DNA of 64,000 nucleotides from UBA7703 sp963667195 (GCA_963667195.1 OY762962.1:3187351-3251350), one strand, 5' to 3'; positions 35,942-44,064 are shown, counted from the first letter of the stretch. Notes: generated by a model from the sequence alone, not told the origin. Program-made: numbers and translations.

Positions 35942-35949
35942 TTTATAAT
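35921..35949 (+). promoter_or_regulatory. Promoter of the island membrane-protein gene
   Basis: AAGACA (35921-35926), 17 bp, TATAAT (35944-35949), 33 bp before the ATG at 35983. It overlaps the end of the small Cys-rich frame. Confidence 0.65.
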
Positions 35950-35982
35950 ACAAGAAATGCTGTGTTTTTGGAGGAAATTTCG

Positions 35983-36657
35983 ATGGAAGTCCTATCCATA
36001 CTTGTTGTGTTTTTAGCGATTCTACAGTTCTTTATTCCACCTTCACCAAGCTGGGGGACTCCAAAGAAAGTTATTACATTCATCATCCTATTGGCAGTTA
36101 GTTTTTTTATTTTCTCCTATAGAGATAGCTTTTACTTGGAGAAACACAACGCCCCCGATGAGAATGTTGCTGCTGTAGTAAATACATCATCAAATGAATC
36201 TTACAACGCCGCCCCGCAAAGCATAGAACAAACTGCACTCGCAAATCCTCCTGTCAATCCGACTCAAACTCCATTCACACAGTCGGATAACTCAAGTAGT
36301 AGCCAGCCATACAGCATATATCGATCTGACAAAGTTTTAGAATTGAAAAGAGGTAAGCATTACCCTTACATTTGCAACCCGGAAATTAAAAATTGCCTCG
36401 GTTTCACAATGAAGTTTAGTTATAACCTGCCGGAAGGAAATTATGTTAAGAATGTTTGGCTCGTTTGTGTTCGAGAAAATGGTGATAACTGGGTTCAAGT
36501 TGGTGAAATCACCATAAATGAAGGAGAGGAAAAAGAATTTACGATCAGATTTGATAGAGCGATCTCATTTTCCGAGATTGTTATTCAAAGGCCCATAGAC
36601 TATAATGATTATATGCATACAGATAATTTGTCGATTTATAACATTATTTACGCTTGA
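35983..36657 (+). CDS. Unrecognised membrane-anchored protein in the AT-rich insert
   Basis: A 224-residue protein with two hydrophobic helices at the N-terminus (about 3-19 and 32-48), a Ser/Asn/Pro/Thr-rich linker (about 65-115), and a C-terminal domain of about 105 residues with alternating beta-strand pattern (LGFTMKFSYNLPEG, NVWLVCVRENGDNWVQVGE, EFTIRFDRAI), likely a small beta sandwich outside the membrane. GGAGG lies 8 nt before the ATG at 35983, preferred to the ATG at 35962. No family recognised. Base composition and codon use are far more AT-rich than those of the neighbours, pointing to acquisition from elsewhere. Confidence 0.75.
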   Translation: MEVLSILVVFLAILQFFIPPSPSWGTPKKVITFIILLAVSFFIFSYRDSFYLEKHNAPDENVAAVVNTSSNESYNAAPQSIEQTALANPPVNPTQTPFTQSDNSSSSQPYSIYRSDKVLELKRGKHYPYICNPEIKNCLGFTMKFSYNLPEGNYVKNVWLVCVRENGDNWVQVGEITINEGEEKEFTIRFDRAISFSEIVIQRPIDYNDYMHTDNLSIYNIIYA

Positions 36658-36713
36658 AAGCCATAATATAAATTGCAATTCTTAAGTATCTTCTTTGAGT
36701 AACAGAAGTTTAT

Positions 36714-36744
36714 GAATGGACATCGTCTGATGTCCATTCTTTTT
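36714..36744. repeat. Right copy of the 31-bp terminator repeat
   Basis: Identical over 31 bases to 35678-35708. It lies 2 bp beyond the butyrate kinase stop. On the minus strand its downstream side reads ATAAACTTC, so it lacks the T run needed to terminate butyrate kinase transcription efficiently, unlike the left copy. Confidence 0.9.
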
Positions 36745-36746
36745 GT

Positions 36747-37838
36747 TTAAAACCCAAACCCCTTCCAAACCGGCTCGCCGGTGTAGGCATGCGCCTCGTC
36801 CTCGCCGCGCAGGACGCGCAGGACGGCACCCGCCATCTCCTCCTGCTCCATCTCGCCCGGATAGACGGTAATTGGTGCGATCCAGCCGCAACGGCTCCTG
36901 ATTCCATCGGCAACGTCGCGATACCCCGCAAGCCTCCCGGTCAGAAGAACCCCGTCCACCTTGCCGCAAAGCACGGCGCTCATTGCCCCGATCTCTTTAC
37001 AAATCTGATAGATCATGGCGTTCCAGACGAGTACCGCCTTGCGATCTTTTGCCTCCACCATCTCGTGAACCTTCGCGGAGTTGGACGTTCCAAAGTGGCT
37101 CACAAAGCCGCCCGCGCGCGAGCATAGAAGCCGCACCTCGTCGAGAGAATGCCCTTCCATATAATCGAGCAAATTCAGCACGGGCACGCTGCCGATGCGC
37201 GTCGGCGTGAACGGACCGTCCCCGCCGGAGCCAACGTTGCCATCGATCATCCGCCCGCAATCATGCGCGTTGATCGTAATGCCGCCGTCGATATGTGCCA
37301 CCACAAAGCGGCAATCCTCATATTTCTTCCCGAGCGTATTTGCGTGAAACCGCGCAACCGCCTTTTGATTCAGCACGTGCGACTGCGCGTTTCGGTAAAC
37401 GCCCGCAATGCCGGTCATGCGCGCATAATCGCAGAGCTCGTCCGTGTTCGTGGGGTTTACCGTAAACATCCTGCCACCGAACTCGTTGCAGAGTTCGTAT
37501 GCCAGCAACACGCCCAGCTTTGCCGCGTGCTCGCTGCCGCCAACCGCGTCCCACGTGTCCCGGTAGAGCCGCTCATCGATTGGCATCACACCCGCTTTTT
37601 GGGGATAAGCACTCCCGCCTCTGCCGACAAAGACGTCCACCTGCTCCGGCGTAAACCCGTTTCGCTTCAGGATATCCAGCACCACCTGCTTTCGGAAGGC
37701 AACCTGATCGTTGACCGTAGGGAACTTCAGCAAAACAGGTGCGTCGTGGAATTCGCTTTCCTCAAAGAGCGAGGTGTCGTCCTCAAACAAGCTGATCTTT
37801 GTGGACGTGGAACCGGGATTGATCACCAGAATATTCAT
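36747..37838 (-). CDS. buk: Butyrate kinase
   Basis: Forms butyrate and ATP from butyryl phosphate at the end of butyrate fermentation, reversible. The 363-residue ASKHA-fold protein begins NILVINPGSTSTKISLF (phosphate-1) and has VAHIDGGITINAHDCGRMIDG, LTGRLAG and the GGDGPFTPTR block of butyrate kinases rather than the acetate kinase versions. A paralogous branched-chain acid kinase role is possible. No phosphate butyryltransferase is adjacent, so its partner must lie elsewhere. It has its own promoter with an extended -10. Confidence 0.93.
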   Translation of the reverse strand: MNILVINPGSTSTKISLFEDDTSLFEESEFHDAPVLLKFPTVNDQVAFRKQVVLDILKRNGFTPEQVDVFVGRGGSAYPQKAGVMPIDERLYRDTWDAVGGSEHAAKLGVLLAYELCNEFGGRMFTVNPTNTDELCDYARMTGIAGVYRNAQSHVLNQKAVARFHANTLGKKYEDCRFVVAHIDGGITINAHDCGRMIDGNVGSGGDGPFTPTRIGSVPVLNLLDYMEGHSLDEVRLLCSRAGGFVSHFGTSNSAKVHEMVEAKDRKAVLVWNAMIYQICKEIGAMSAVLCGKVDGVLLTGRLAGYRDVADGIRSRCGWIAPITVYPGEMEQEEMAGAVLRVLRGEDEAHAYTGEPVWKGFGF

Positions 37839-37902
37839 GAGTTATTGTGCCTTTCGGGTCTCTGCGCGTGCTTATTGACGTTATGAACGCCAACAAGAGA
37901 TG

Positions 37903-37930
37903 ATTATAGCACTCCTGATTTTTTATTCAA
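37903..37930 (-). promoter_or_regulatory. Promoter of butyrate kinase
   Basis: Minus-strand TTGAAT (37930-37925), 16 bp, TATAAT (37908-37903) with TGC directly before it (extended -10). Confidence 0.75.
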
Positions 37931-37986
37931 CGCAAATGCCCGATTTTCTTGTATTGCGATCAAACGTGAACTTTCCCGTTCATTCA

Positions 37987-38014
37987 TTGACTATTTTTTC
38001 ATAAGCGGTAAACT
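37987..38014 (+). promoter_or_regulatory. Promoter of the OsmC-like gene
   Basis: TTGACT (37987-37992), 16 bp, TAAACT (38009-38014), 45 bp before the ATG. Confidence 0.6.
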
Positions 38015-38059
38015 GATCATTGTATCCAATTGAATCATTTCGCAAACAGGAGAACATTC

Positions 38060-38491
38060 ATGGAACACATCGTAGTAGATTTGAAACGGACATCCGGCAA
38101 TGTACATTTTGAGGCGGTCAGCGCGGATCATCCCGCGATCACTGTGCCGTTTGACTTTACCCCGCCGCTTGGCAGCGGAGACGGGCTCTCCGGACTCGAA
38201 GCGCTCGTAATGACCTTTTGCGGTTGCGTGAGCACCGCAATCGTCGGGCTAACGTTCCGGCTTGGCAAACATATCGGCTCATACGCCGTCAAAGCCGAAG
38301 GCGAACGCGCCGAGCAGCCGCTGTCTCTTCAAAAGATTTTCTTCCATATCGACATCACATCCAACGACATCACTGCAGACGATATGGACTGGGTGCTCCG
38401 GCAGGCGGAGGCGATTTCCCCAGTTTGGATCGCCATTCAGGGCAACGTTGCGGTTGAAACGTCGTATACGATTTTGCCGGACGATAAGTAA
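38060..38491 (+). CDS. OsmC/Ohr-family protein
   Basis: A 143-residue OsmC-fold protein, a family of thiol peroxidases against organic hydroperoxides. The segment GLEALVMTFCGCVSTAI carries C54 and C56 near the position of the first catalytic cysteine, but the second canonical cysteine about 60 residues later is missing, so peroxidase activity is doubtful. AGGAG precedes the ATG at 38060; the frame upstream has no ribosome site. It is monocistronic between its own promoter and terminator. Confidence 0.82.
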   Translation: MEHIVVDLKRTSGNVHFEAVSADHPAITVPFDFTPPLGSGDGLSGLEALVMTFCGCVSTAIVGLTFRLGKHIGSYAVKAEGERAEQPLSLQKIFFHIDITSNDITADDMDWVLRQAEAISPVWIAIQGNVAVETSYTILPDDK

Positions 38492-38513
38492 TCCATCGCT
38501 CCTAAAATCATCA

Positions 38514-38545
38514 AGCAGGTGTACGATTTGTTTCGCGCACCTGCT
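38514..38545 (+). terminator. Intrinsic terminator of the OsmC-like gene
   Basis: AGCAGGTG and CACCTGCT pair over a 16-nt loop, followed by five T. Confidence 0.85.
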
Positions 38546-38584
38546 TTTTTCTGCTGTTCTGTTTTTCAACGTGGTCATCTTGCA

Positions 38585-39274
38585 CTAACGAGATGGCTTG
38601 CCGAGATCCGCGCTGTTGCTGTATCCGTTGCTCTCCCAGTACCCTTGATAGGAATCGTCCGAGGAAAGCTCGATGCGGTTGACCCAGCGCGCCCACTTGT
38701 AGCCCCACTTGTCCTCGGCGACGAAGATGAAGGGATAGCCCAGCTCCGGTGGCAGCGCGATTCCGTTTGCGTCATACGCAAGTATCAGGTTGTGATCCAA
38801 TATCTCTTGCAGTGGCATGGACGTCGTGTATCCGTCCACCGCGTGAAAGATGATTGTGTTGGCCTCCGATTGTGGTTCTGCCGCCTCCAACAGCGTTTTA
38901 AGCGGCACGCCTTTCCAGAGGATGTTCGCGTTCCAGCCTTCGACACAGTAGAGCCGCAGCAGTCGTTCCTCGCCGGGTAGCGCCGTGACTTCGTCGTATG
39001 TGTAGCTTTGCGGAGCGTCCGCCAGCCCGTCGATGGTGAGGCGATATGTGTCCATATCCACCGTTTGAACGCCCTTGATCGAATTATCGCCGGGGCCAAC
39101 CGCCGGGTCCAGGCGTTCGCCATCATATTCGCGCAGTTCGCCCTCGCGGTATCTCTTTTCGGTTGCGGCGGAGACGGCGTCCGGCGCAGTGGTATTGCCC
39201 GCTGACGGGCTCGTTCCTGCGCATCCAGAAAGCACCAGCGTGCTCAGAAGCAGTAGCGCGACTATTCTTTTCAT
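38585..39274 (-). CDS. Lipoprotein with sulfite oxidase-type molybdopterin-binding domain
   Basis: A 229-residue secreted protein with lipobox LVLSGC (C18) and a spacer, then the oxidoreductase molybdopterin-binding fold. C110 in RLYCVEGWNANILWKG matches the cysteine that ligates molybdenum in the SUOX/MsrP family, and GYPFIFVAEDKWGYKWARWVNRIEL is the typical C-terminal block. Being a lipoprotein in a single-membrane anaerobe, it would work on the outer face; the electron partner is unknown and no MsrQ-like heme protein is adjacent. GGAGAGGAG precedes the ATG. Confidence 0.87.
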   Translation of the reverse strand: MKRIVALLLLSTLVLSGCAGTSPSAGNTTAPDAVSAATEKRYREGELREYDGERLDPAVGPGDNSIKGVQTVDMDTYRLTIDGLADAPQSYTYDEVTALPGEERLLRLYCVEGWNANILWKGVPLKTLLEAAEPQSEANTIIFHAVDGYTTSMPLQEILDHNLILAYDANGIALPPELGYPFIFVAEDKWGYKWARWVNRIELSSDDSYQGYWESNGYSNSADLGKPSR

Positions 39275-39454
39275 ATTGAATCTCCTCTCCGTTCGGGTTT
39301 TTCTGTCGTCAAATCTTGTTTTTGCTACTCGCTTAACCAGAGTAAATTCATACGCTTCTGTGCGAAAAAGTCGCTCCTGTCAGTACATGCATTTCTTTTT
39401 CCGAAGATTTGTGCTATATTTTACGCATTCTAAGTGAAAGTCCCGTGTTTATTC

Positions 39455-40165
39455 ATGATCAATCAACAGCAACGTTCCAAGATTCAGCGATCGGACTCCT
39501 TCCTCGTCGGTGCGCTACTTGCACTGACGGGCGGCTTTCTGGACGCATATTCCTACCTCACGCGCGGAGGCGCGTTTGCGAACGCGCAAACCGGAAACAT
39601 GGTGCTGCTGGGGCTGCGGCTCTCCGAGCAGCGCTGGAACGAAGCGTTTCACTACCTCCTGCCGATCCTCGCGTTTGCGGCGGGCGTGCTGCTCGCGGAA
39701 TGGATGAAGAGCGTATTTCAGCACAGGCACCTGCTCCATTGGCGGCAGATCGTGATCGCCATCGAATGCGCGTTACTGTTTGGAATCGGGTTTATCCCGA
39801 GCGGAGACTGGAACCCGTATGTCAACATCGCAATCTCGTTCATCTGTGCGCTGCAGGTGGAGAGTTTTCGCAAGATGCACGGGCTGAACTATACCTCGAC
39901 GATGTGCACGGGAAACCTTCGCAGCGGAACGGAACAGCTCTTTCTCGCGATCCACGAAAAAGACGGCGTACATTTCCAAAACGCGGTAAAATACTTCAGC
40001 ATCATACTCGTGTTTATCGTGGGTGCCGTCGCCGGATTCTTCTCCTCGGATACGTTTGGCGTACGCGCAATCTGGATTCCGTTTGCGGTGCTGGTTCTGG
40101 TGTTTGTGCTGCTTTGGCATAACATCGCTTCCGAAGCGGATATTGTTGGCACAATTGAAGTATAA
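39455..40165 (+). CDS. DUF1275 (YoaK-type) membrane protein
   Basis: A 236-residue integral membrane protein of about six helices. The first helix carries the family signature GALLALTGGFLDAYSYL followed by FANAQTGNMVLLGL, and the second half repeats the pattern with NYTSTMCTGNLRSG. Function is unknown in the family. The start is uncertain: neither the ATG at 39455 nor the in-frame GTG at 39434 has a ribosome site, and a TGC-TATATT extended -10 (39412-39420) lies just upstream, giving a very short leader. Confidence 0.87.
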   Translation: MINQQQRSKIQRSDSFLVGALLALTGGFLDAYSYLTRGGAFANAQTGNMVLLGLRLSEQRWNEAFHYLLPILAFAAGVLLAEWMKSVFQHRHLLHWRQIVIAIECALLFGIGFIPSGDWNPYVNIAISFICALQVESFRKMHGLNYTSTMCTGNLRSGTEQLFLAIHEKDGVHFQNAVKYFSIILVFIVGAVAGFFSSDTFGVRAIWIPFAVLVLVFVLLWHNIASEADIVGTIEV

Positions 40166-40258
40166 ATCCAAAACAGATCGGGAGTCTATCCCGTGATTAA
40201 CATAATCTAGTTTGTAAACTGCATGTTTGATAGCTATGATGCATGGCTTCAAGCAAAG

Positions 40259-40279
40259 AAGCGCGGATTTCCCGCGCTT
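40259..40279. terminator. Bidirectional terminator after the DUF1275 gene
   Basis: AAGCGCGG and CCGCGCTT pair over ATTTC, with TTGTG on plus and TTCTTTGCTT on minus. It separates two convergent transcription units. Confidence 0.8.
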
Positions 40280-40324
40280 TTGTGTTGTGCTGGCATTGTT
40301 GAAAACCAGGCTTCTTGTTCCTGC

Positions 40325-40750
40325 CTACTCCTTTACCCGGATCGCGCTTCTGCGAATCAGAATCAGCAGGGCGATCATGCTCGTACCAAGCAGGATGTGT
40401 CCGATTCCCGCGACGCCGGAGAGCGAGCCAGAGAGCGCCGTGGTCAGCGTCGTCTCGGTCGCCTGCGCCAGTCCGCGGAGAAACAGACACGCGGTGGTGA
40501 TGTTCAGGCCGACGTGATAGAGCGTGATCCACGTTTTGATGCCCTTCTGCGCGGAGAAGGCAAACGCCCGCTCCAGCAGCGCCAGCGCAAGGAAGAAGAA
40601 CATGCCCAGCATGAAGTAGTGTGTGTGCAGGAAGGCGAGGTTCGTCTTTCCCGTAAACGCTGTGTATTTCGTGAATTCCCGATAGAACACGCCGCCTGCC
40701 AGCGCAAGGCTCGCGTACACAATCGATGCATTGAAGTATTTTTTCATCAT
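40325..40750 (-). CDS. DUF2871 membrane protein
   Basis: A 141-residue protein of four predicted helices (about 8-22, 42-62, 75-95, 107-130). The LHTHYFMLGMFFFLALALLE segment with two histidines in the second helix and the GIGHILLG motif in the fourth match DUF2871, a family of unknown function whose conserved His residues suggest heme or metal binding. GAGGG precedes the ATG. It is the last gene of the TetR operon, 37 bp after the larger membrane protein gene. Confidence 0.82.
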   Translation of the reverse strand: MMKKYFNASIVYASLALAGGVFYREFTKYTAFTGKTNLAFLHTHYFMLGMFFFLALALLERAFAFSAQKGIKTWITLYHVGLNITTACLFLRGLAQATETTLTTALSGSLSGVAGIGHILLGTSMIALLILIRRSAIRVKE

Positions 40751-40787
40751 AGATTTGTCCCTCGATTCTGAAATAGTATGCCGGTAC

Positions 40788-41471
40788 TTACGCGACGGAT
40801 TCCGTCTTCTTCGTTTGCCGATAAAGGTTCAGCCCCATGACGACCACCCAGACATACGCCAGTGTCTTCGGGATCATCAGCATGCCGATCATCGGAATCT
40901 GCTCGGCAAAGAGCACGACCGGCAGATAAAACGCAAACGAGAGCGTGATGGCAAGCCACATGAAGCGGAACACCTTGTCGTTTACGCGCTTCGCTTCCTG
41001 CGCAAAGAGAACGATCAGCAGGATTCCCATGATCGCGAACGGAATGTTGCGAATGATTCCCCAGAGAACAGGTTGCGGATAGCTCAGCCACTCGTTCTGC
41101 GGAAACGCGCAGAGCGCGATACGCGCAACCGTCAGCACCCACATGGTTACGCTGAGGGCTTTTCTGCCGGTGATTTGATACCGCTCGCGCCAGATGTAGT
41201 ACAAAATCAGGTAAAAGATCGTCATCGTGATCGACGTGATCAGTTTTCCGATGCCGAGCACCGCAGCGTTTGCCGCGAGTCCCGTAGTCCAGAGAGAGAC
41301 CGCGCGCGGTACGAGATGAAACGAATCTCCCCCGCCGAGTACCAGCGCCATGATGCCAAAGCTGCGCACCAGAGAGCCTTTTCCGCCCTTTACAATCAGA
41401 TAGATGCCGATGACGACCGCAAACGTGAGATACAGTGCGTCAAAAATGGATTCCGCCAATGCCTGTGCCAT
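40788..41471 (-). CDS. Seven-helix membrane protein of unknown function
   Basis: A 227-residue protein, nearly all hydrophobic, with about seven helices spread over its length and a basic C-terminus (RQTKKTESVA). GGDSFHLVPR after the second helix and TMTIFYLILYYIWRERYQ in the middle are notable polar interruptions. I do not recognise the family. AAAGGAG precedes the ATG. It lies between the TetR gene (33 bp upstream) and the DUF2871 gene, so these two membrane proteins are presumably made together under TetR control. Confidence 0.8.
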   Translation of the reverse strand: MAQALAESIFDALYLTFAVVIGIYLIVKGGKGSLVRSFGIMALVLGGGDSFHLVPRAVSLWTTGLAANAAVLGIGKLITSITMTIFYLILYYIWRERYQITGRKALSVTMWVLTVARIALCAFPQNEWLSYPQPVLWGIIRNIPFAIMGILLIVLFAQEAKRVNDKVFRFMWLAITLSFAFYLPVVLFAEQIPMIGMLMIPKTLAYVWVVVMGLNLYRQTKKTESVA

Positions 41472-41504
41472 ACAATAATCTCCTTTTTCGTTGTTTACTG
41501 CTTA

Positions 41505-42077
41505 TCAAATTGTTTCGTTTTTCGAATACAGTGTTCTTCTGACGATCTCAAGAAAAGTATCCGCGTTTTCTTCTTTCTGCTGCAGGAGCGCCAGAATGTT
41601 CGTCATGGTAAAGTCTGCAAACGACTCTTTGGTGAACGCATCTGTCCAGACGCTTTGCGCAATCGAGCCGTCATGATCGAGCCACTCCATAAGCGTTTTG
41701 CGTAGCACCCGGTGCATGGAAGCCATTCGGATGCGCCCCGTCTCCACGTCGTCCCGTAGGCCCCGCATCAGAATGACCGCGCAGTCGTTCATCCTGCTTC
41801 GCAAAAACGCGATCATTTCGCCAAGCTGATCGCTGAATCGCTCATCGGAAATCCGCTCCTGCATCTGTATCAGCGTATCCTTCCAGTATTCCTCCGTGAG
41901 CACGAGCAATACCTCTTGCTTGCTTTCGAAATAGTTGTAGACGGTTCCGACCGCGATGTTTGCTTCCGCGGCGAGCCTTCGGATACTGATTGCGTCTACG
42001 CCCTCGCTGCACTCAATGCTTCTTGCGCAGGATAGCAATGTCTTTCGTAATTCGGCGTCTTTCCTTCGCACATGCAT
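41505..42077 (-). CDS. TetR-family transcriptional regulator
   Basis: A 190-residue regulator with an N-terminal helix-turn-helix, ISIRRLAAEANIAVGTVYNY at about residues 31-50 followed by FESKQEVLL, and a variable ligand-binding C-terminal domain. It is the first gene of a three-gene unit with two membrane proteins and probably represses the unit, since a perfect palindrome sits between its -10 box and ATG. The inducer is unknown. GAGG precedes the ATG. Confidence 0.92.
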   Translation of the reverse strand: MHVRRKDAELRKTLLSCARSIECSEGVDAISIRRLAAEANIAVGTVYNYFESKQEVLLVLTEEYWKDTLIQMQERISDERFSDQLGEMIAFLRSRMNDCAVILMRGLRDDVETGRIRMASMHRVLRKTLMEWLDHDGSIAQSVWTDAFTKESFADFTMTNILALLQQKEENADTFLEIVRRTLYSKNETI

Positions 42078-42090
42078 ACCTCGTTTTCGT

Positions 42091-42110
42091 TAAATGAACG
42101 TGTTCATTTA
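42091..42110. promoter_or_regulatory. TetR operator
   Basis: TAAATGAAC and GTTCATTTA, perfect 9-bp arms with 2 bp between. It starts 1 bp after the -10 box of the TetR operon and covers the expected transcription start. Confidence 0.85.
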
Positions 42111-42111
42111 T

Positions 42112-42139
42112 ATTATAGCGCGATTGTTGCGCTTGTCAA
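42112..42139 (-). promoter_or_regulatory. Promoter of the TetR operon
   Basis: Minus-strand TTGACA (42139-42134), 16 bp, TATAAT (42117-42112), both perfect consensus hexamers. Such a strong promoter fits tight repression by the adjacent operator. Confidence 0.88.
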
Positions 42140-42261
42140 CCATTGTGTTGCATTCTGTAATTCTTCCTTATATATGGAGAAAACAGACGCGTTTTTCTGT
42201 TTTTGTTCAACAAGTATCACGCAAATGTCGCTTTTCACGCGATTGCTCCCGTTTCCAACGG

Positions 42262-42290
42262 TTGCCTGAAGATGGAGAATCGTGTATAAT
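42262..42290 (+). promoter_or_regulatory. Promoter of the VanW gene
   Basis: TTGCCT (42262-42267), 17 bp, TATAAT (42285-42290). The 334-bp gap between the TetR and VanW genes otherwise holds only the TetR promoter/operator and a leader of about 115 nt, in which I see no further structure. Confidence 0.7.
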
Positions 42291-42411
42291 AAACAATACG
42301 TGTAATGCTGCGGAAACGGATTTCGTTCGCCGTTTTTTCTGGAAAACCCGAGAGAAACGAAATTCCCGACGCACCGGCGCACAAAATTGTTGACAGACAA
42401 AAAGGATTGCC

Positions 42412-44064
42412 ATGTACGAGAAATACTCGGGATTGCCCGACACAAGTAAATCTGCACCGTCCGGCGGAAAGCGCCCTGTGGATCGTTCTTCTGAGCGTAC
42501 TTCCGGCCGTTCCGCTTATTCCGGCGGGCAGATGGAATATTATCAGGCGCCAAACCGCAGAAGCGACGCAGCCTCCGCCAAGCGTGCAAGTGCACGCCGC
42601 GCGAAAGCACGCAAGCGCAAGCTGATACTCGGCGGCATGAGCCTCGGGTTTCTTGCGTTGATCGTTGTCGCCGTTTCCCTGCTCGTCAAGAGCTGCGCAG
42701 CCCCTGCGCAGGTCGACATGGAGACCGGAAAATTCCGCAACGGCGTCTATATCAACGGCATGGATCTCTCCGGCAAGACGGTGGACGAAGTGCGTCCGCA
42801 GTTGGAGTCCAACGAAAGCTATCTGCTCAACAATATCTCCATTACGCTCGCCAGTGAGGAAATCAATGCGAGCATTTCCGGCTCGGATATGAACGCCACC
42901 TCCAACCTCAACGAGGTCATTCAGCAGGCGCTCTCCGGCGGCGCAAATCAGGTTTACTATACCAAAGTAAGCATCGACGACGCGGCGCTTTCCAGCCGCA
43001 TCGACGCGATCAACCAAACCTCCAGCAAGCCGCCCGTGGACGCAACCGCAACCATGGACTTCTCCAGCAGTGGCAAGCCAACGCCGCAATACGTCGAAGG
43101 ACAGCCCGGATTCGGGTTGGATGTTGCCTCCACCGTAACTCTGGTCAAACAAGCCATCGAGGCTGGACAATATCAAACCACACTCTCGCCAACGCTGACG
43201 ACCATTGAGCCCTCGGTCAAGCTTGCGGACATTCAGGGGAATTTTACGCAAATTGCAAAAGCAACCACAACGTACGCCTTCAAAGGCACGGCTGAGGACA
43301 CGGAAGCACAACGCGCGATCATCCCAAACCGCGCATTTAACGTTGAAAAAGCCGCGGACGCGATCAATAAGCAGGTGGTCAAGCCCGGCGAAAAGTGGAG
43401 CTTTAACGACGTCGTCGGCGACCGCACGGAAGCAAACGGTTGGAAAGAGGCCAACGGCATCTTCGGCGGAGACACAATGACGTTGCAGTACGGCGGCGGT
43501 GTTTGCCAAACGAGCACTACGCTCTACAATGCGCTCTTGAAGATCTATCCGTATATCAAGATCAACGAGCGTTCGCGACACTCAATTCCATCCACCTATG
43601 TCGATATGGGACTCGATGCAACAGTCGATACAAATCATATCGATCTAGTATTTACGAATACTTCAGAACATCCGCTCTACATCTACGCCTACTCCTCTGA
43701 GAATAAGATGGCAAAGAGCCGCAAACGCGACCTCACCGTCGTGATTTACGGACAGGCTCTGCCGGAAGGCGAAGAATACAAGGCACGCACTGTTGTCGTG
43801 TCGGAAGAAGACCCGGGTCCGGACGAGATCACCGAAAGCAACAAGCTCTTTGTCGGCGAAGAAAAAATACTCGCAGAAGCGCGTTCGAAGTTCGTCGTGC
43901 AGGTTTACGTCGATCATTACAGAAATGGTGAGGTAGTGGAACCGATCTTCTTATACGAAGATACGTATCCCGGCAACCCGTTGCGGAAGCTCGTTGGTGC
44001 AAAGCCGACGCCTACGCCGATCCCCTCTCCTACACCGACGCCAACAGCCACGACAGGCGAATAA
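42412..44064 (+). CDS. VanW-family membrane-anchored cell-wall protein
   Basis: A 550-residue protein: a charged, Ser/Arg-rich cytoplasmic N-terminus (1-68), one membrane helix (about 70-92), a peptidoglycan-binding-like (YoaR type) domain to about residue 300, and a VanW domain with PGEKWSFNDVVGDRT and YGGGVCQTSTTLYNAL. A flexible C-terminal domain ends in a Pro/Thr repeat (PTPTPIPSPTPTPTAT). VanW proteins occur in vancomycin-resistance clusters and widely in Clostridia, function unproven; envelope attachment is likely. AAGGA precedes the ATG. Confidence 0.9.
   Translation: MYEKYSGLPDTSKSAPSGGKRPVDRSSERTSGRSAYSGGQMEYYQAPNRRSDAASAKRASARRAKARKRKLILGGMSLGFLALIVVAVSLLVKSCAAPAQVDMETGKFRNGVYINGMDLSGKTVDEVRPQLESNESYLLNNISITLASEEINASISGSDMNATSNLNEVIQQALSGGANQVYYTKVSIDDAALSSRIDAINQTSSKPPVDATATMDFSSSGKPTPQYVEGQPGFGLDVASTVTLVKQAIEAGQYQTTLSPTLTTIEPSVKLADIQGNFTQIAKATTTYAFKGTAEDTEAQRAIIPNRAFNVEKAADAINKQVVKPGEKWSFNDVVGDRTEANGWKEANGIFGGDTMTLQYGGGVCQTSTTLYNALLKIYPYIKINERSRHSIPSTYVDMGLDATVDTNHIDLVFTNTSEHPLYIYAYSSENKMAKSRKRDLTVVIYGQALPEGEEYKARTVVVSEEDPGPDEITESNKLFVGEEKILAEARSKFVVQVYVDHYRNGEVVEPIFLYEDTYPGNPLRKLVGAKPTPTPIPSPTPTPTATTGE

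Larger units (their letters stand above)
35709..36713. mobile_element. AT-rich inserted segment between duplicated terminators
   Basis: About 1 kb separating two identical 31-bp hairpins. Left to right it has a GC-rich stretch with short inverted repeats (around 35740-35790), then clearly AT-rich DNA with a Cys-rich 42-codon ORF, a promoter and an unrecognised membrane-protein gene. Codon use (many AAT, AAA, ATA, TTT) differs from all flanking genes. No integrase or transposase is inside, so it is either a small passenger or the remnant of a larger tRNA-linked insertion. Alternatively, the hairpin is simply a repeated element of this genome. Confidence 0.5.
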
